Source: Telluria mixta
Lineage (GTDB): Bacteria > Pseudomonadota > Gammaproteobacteria > Burkholderiales > Burkholderiaceae_D
NCBI RefSeq assembly: GCF_029223865.1
Contig: NZ_CP119520.1
Coordinates: forward strand, 4,712,001 to 4,776,000
Reading direction: 5' to 3'
DNA length: 64,000 bases
Positions 62,221 to 64,000 of this stretch are shown in pieces (the first letter of the stretch is position 1; each line of letters starts with the position of its first letter). A program made the translations under genes and the position numbers. Under the pieces are notes generated by a model. That model searched no databases, had not been told where the DNA came from, and saw only the letters and a list, made by a program, of their open reading frames with translations.

Positions 62221-63486
62221 TCAGCTGCCAAGTACGGGCATCTGCATCAATGCGGATACCGTAAGATGCTTCGCGCATGCGCCTTTCGCGGCGGCCACGC
62301 GCCACTCGGTACCGACATCACTGCCAATCCACGATGCGATCCGGTCGACATATCGACTAGGGACTCGTACGCGATATACGGCTTCTGTGTACGGGCGACT
62401 GCCGGTGGCCACTAGGGCATGCCGGTCGAGGCATCGCGTCCCTACTCGCGGAACGAGAATATCTCCTCCGCAGGCGAGTTGGAAACTGCAAGTGTCGATG
62501 TGGTCGAACTCTACATTGCCGCCGCCTGGAGGGAAATCGCTCGTATGAAAGTGCGGCACCTCGAGATCGAGGAACTGATGGTGGGTTCGACTGCCGCGGA
62601 TGATCGAAGCGCCAAGCTCGCGCATTGTAAAACTACCACTCTTAGCTTGCAACGACGCGGTAAGGTCTGCGAATTTGTGGTACCCAAGGTCGAGCCGTGC
62701 GGCGCCTACTTCAGGATGAATGGAGCGCTCTTCGGCAACGTCGAAATCCTGGCCTGCAAGACGTCCAACCTTCACAACACAGCGCCGCTTAGTGCGGCCG
62801 AACTTCGCAATGAGCATGTAGCTCTGCACTTCAGCCTTATTGCCGAACGTATCAATCGGAAGTTCGTAGCACAGCACTTCCGATGCGACGTCGATCAGGT
62901 TTTTCCTGAACGCGGCAAGCTTGACGTCAGCGGCGACAGCTGCGCTCACAATGAATCCGGCTTGGCCCGGCCGGCGCAGTCGAGCAAGCGATTCGAGGAC
63001 AAAATAAAGATCGAGGTTTCCCCAACCGTTGACCAAGTATAGGCCCGGGCAAAGCGCGTCAATCCGGCGCAGGGCCGCGTCGGGTAATGCCATGCAGCCA
63101 TACGGTGGATTGCCCACAGAACGCGTGAATACCTTGTCACCCAGCACCTTGGCTAAAACTTCCGGAATCAGGACATCGGCGTGCAGCAAATTGCGGACAA
63201 AAGCAGGTTGACATTGACCAATCAGGGAAAGGTCCTTCTCGACACCGATATAGGCCGATGGCGCATTTGTGCTCAAGCACGCGTCGAGCAGCCGACCTGT
63301 TCCGACACCAAGCTCAAGCCAGCTCTCATCCAGACCGCCGAGAAAATGCATCAGGCGGTGGGCGAGCGCCGGAGGAGTGAATACCTGGCCATGCTTCTTT
63401 CGATGTGATTTGACTGTTCGGTATCGCAAACTTGTTCCCGTTAAGCACTTTTTGGCAGCGTTATTGTACGTGCATCTAACACTCAA
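62221..63486 (-). CDS. N6-adenine-type DNA methyltransferase
   Basis: S-adenosylmethionine-dependent methyltransferase of up to 421 residues. HGQVFTPPALAHRLMHF is the usual N-terminal motif X region, LELGVGTGRLLDACL is the SAM-binding motif I (about residues 57-71) and SVGNPPYGCM is motif IV, the catalytic NPPY of adenine methylases. The C-terminal part resembles a target-recognition region. There is no ATG at the start; TTG 63486 is the longest, TTG near 63432 (LRYRTVKSHRKKHG) is another possibility. No restriction gene is adjacent, so it may be an orphan or the partner of the truncated gene at the window end. Confidence 0.85.
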   Translation of the reverse strand: MSVRCTYNNAAKKCLTGTSLRYRTVKSHRKKHGQVFTPPALAHRLMHFLGGLDESWLELGVGTGRLLDACLSTNAPSAYIGVEKDLSLIGQCQPAFVRNLLHADVLIPEVLAKVLGDKVFTRSVGNPPYGCMALPDAALRRIDALCPGLYLVNGWGNLDLYFVLESLARLRRPGQAGFIVSAAVAADVKLAAFRKNLIDVASEVLCYELPIDTFGNKAEVQSYMLIAKFGRTKRRCVVKVGRLAGQDFDVAEERSIHPEVGAARLDLGYHKFADLTASLQAKSGSFTMRELGASIIRGSRTHHQFLDLEVPHFHTSDFPPGGGNVEFDHIDTCSFQLACGGDILVPRVGTRCLDRHALVATGSRPYTEAVYRVRVPSRYVDRIASWIGSDVGTEWRVAAAKGACAKHLTVSALMQMPVLGS

Positions 63487-63505
63487 TCACCAGTTCACCT
63501 TTCCT

Positions 63506-63764
63506 TTATTGCTGCCGCAACATTGGAACGAGGGTGAAAGGTATCACGTATCGCCAGTACACCACGCGGACGCAGGTATCGCCAGAAGCGTGACCATACG
63601 TATCGTTGCAACGCGGGAAGTGAACTACGTCGATCATCACAATGGAGTAACTCTTGTCGTCCTGAACGGTACGGGAAAGGCCCGCCGTCGGACGTTCGTC
63701 GAGGTAGATCCGGTTTCTCGTACGGACCCACTAGGCGGTCGGTGCATACGAAGCGGTCGAGTTC
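63506..63764 (-). pseudogene. Remnant of a GGDEF diguanylate cyclase gene
   Basis: On the minus strand ELDRFVCTDRLVGPY resembles the TDPLTGLYNR start of a GGDEF domain. After a frame slip NRIYLDERPTAGLSRTV, MIDVVHF and NDTYGHASGD follow, the standard signature MIDVDHFKxxNDTYGHxxGD. Homology breaks down after CVRVV, before the GGDEF motif itself, and a stop follows at 63506. There are point changes and at least one frameshift. It cannot encode an active cyclase. Confidence 0.65.
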
Positions 63765-63815
63765 AGTATTGCACAGTGTCTAGGACGCGTAGACGTCGCA
63801 CGGTGTTTCGGCTGA

Positions 63816-64000
63816 CTAACTTCGAAGGCTGGCTGCGAGTATCTCACCGAGTTCGTCGCGAACTTTCCCAAGCAGGTCTTCGCAACACATCACGTCCCAC
63901 TGCTTGAGATAGGCTAAGGCGATTAAAGTTAGTGGATGAACTTCTAACGGCACGACAAGGTCATCAATTTTTTGCAAAGTTGGTTGCTTAATGCCACGCT
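63816..64000 (-). CDS. C-terminal end of an unknown protein (cut by window edge)
   Basis: An open minus-strand frame enters from beyond 64000 and stops at 63816-63818. About 61 residues are visible, including PTLQKIDDLVVPLEVHPLTL and DLLGKVRDELGEILAASLRS. No family is recognised. It lies downstream of other possible restriction-modification genes outside the window, so a restriction or defence protein is possible but unsupported. Confidence 0.4.
   Translation of the reverse strand, partial: RGIKQPTLQKIDDLVVPLEVHPLTLIALAYLKQWDVMCCEDLLGKVRDELGEILAASLRS

Noticed and set aside
63269..63907. 212-residue plus-strand frame near the window end
   Set aside because: It overlaps the start of the methyltransferase and runs opposite a recognisable GGDEF remnant; composition is random-like.
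1..64000. CRISPR array, tRNA, rRNA, integrase or insertion sequence
   Set aside because: I looked for regularly spaced repeats, cloverleaf-type sequences and transposase or integrase motifs and found none that I could support.

Overview
The window is high-GC DNA with dense, mostly plus-strand operons, GGAG-type ribosome binding sites and many TonB receptors, Gram-negative porins and LysR/AraC/LacI regulators. Protein style (two-domain VOC dioxygenase, VanA/VanB-type oxygenase, DUF1302/DUF1329 pair, MCP with an 'LAGRTEAQA' segment) points to a betaproteobacterium, most likely an Oxalobacteraceae/Massilia-like soil or plant-associated member of Burkholderiales. This is judged by family resemblance only; there is no rRNA or tRNA in the window.

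Region by region. 1-1048: LacI-type regulator on the minus strand, cut by the window edge. 1325-2215: eroded remnants of three ring-cleavage genes whose intact relatives lie at 45.4-48.7 kb. 2231-15780: TonB receptor, PAS-AraC regulator, then a sugar/glycoside block: secreted and cytosolic xylose-isomerase-like TIM barrels, a sugar ABC transporter (ATPase, permease, binding protein), a Gfo/Idh/MocA oxidoreductase, a PQQ-dehydrogenase with a cytochrome c domain and an SGNH esterase. 16124-23794: GH116-like lipoprotein, second TonB receptor, BD-FAE-like esterase and FucP-like sugar permease. 23836-26843 (minus): two LysR regulators, one frameshifted, around a cytochrome b561. 27007-29030: VanA/VanB-type Rieske oxygenase and reductase. 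29410-29830: a decayed copy of the 4.5-kb AraC promoter and 5' end. 30004-35633: third TonB receptor, tannase-like esterase, porin. 35903-49666: a long catabolic operon (MFS permease; YCF48-like, RND, DUF1302 and DUF1329 envelope proteins; alpha/beta hydrolase; extradiol VOC dioxygenase; Rieske ferredoxin; FAD monooxygenase; cyclase-family hydrolase; FAH-family hydrolase). 50214-54715: porin, small PstS-like periplasmic protein, MCP, MFS permease. 54716-64000: lower-GC accessory/defence island with an AbiJ-like gene (frameshifted), a Schlafen/AlbA_2 ATP-binding protein, a three-gene PRTase / ORC-CDC6-like ATPase / unknown-protein system (ATPase frameshifted twice in G-runs), an N6-adenine-type DNA methyltransferase, a dead GGDEF gene and the end of an unknown gene.

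How it fits together (inference): receptors and porins import glycosylated plant phenolics. Esterases, the GH116-like enzyme and a glycoside-oxidation module (oxidoreductase plus TIM-barrel proteins) would remove acyl groups and sugars, the VanA/VanB-type pair would O-demethylate, and the monooxygenase/extradiol dioxygenase/hydrolase operon would open the aromatic ring. The dioxygenase-Rieske-monooxygenase gene order recalls the flavonoid (naringenin) fde cluster of Herbaspirillum. Two eroded duplicates show that the receptor, regulator and ring-cleavage modules were once arranged differently and have been copied and pruned. The defence island at the end appears unrelated to the catabolic genes.
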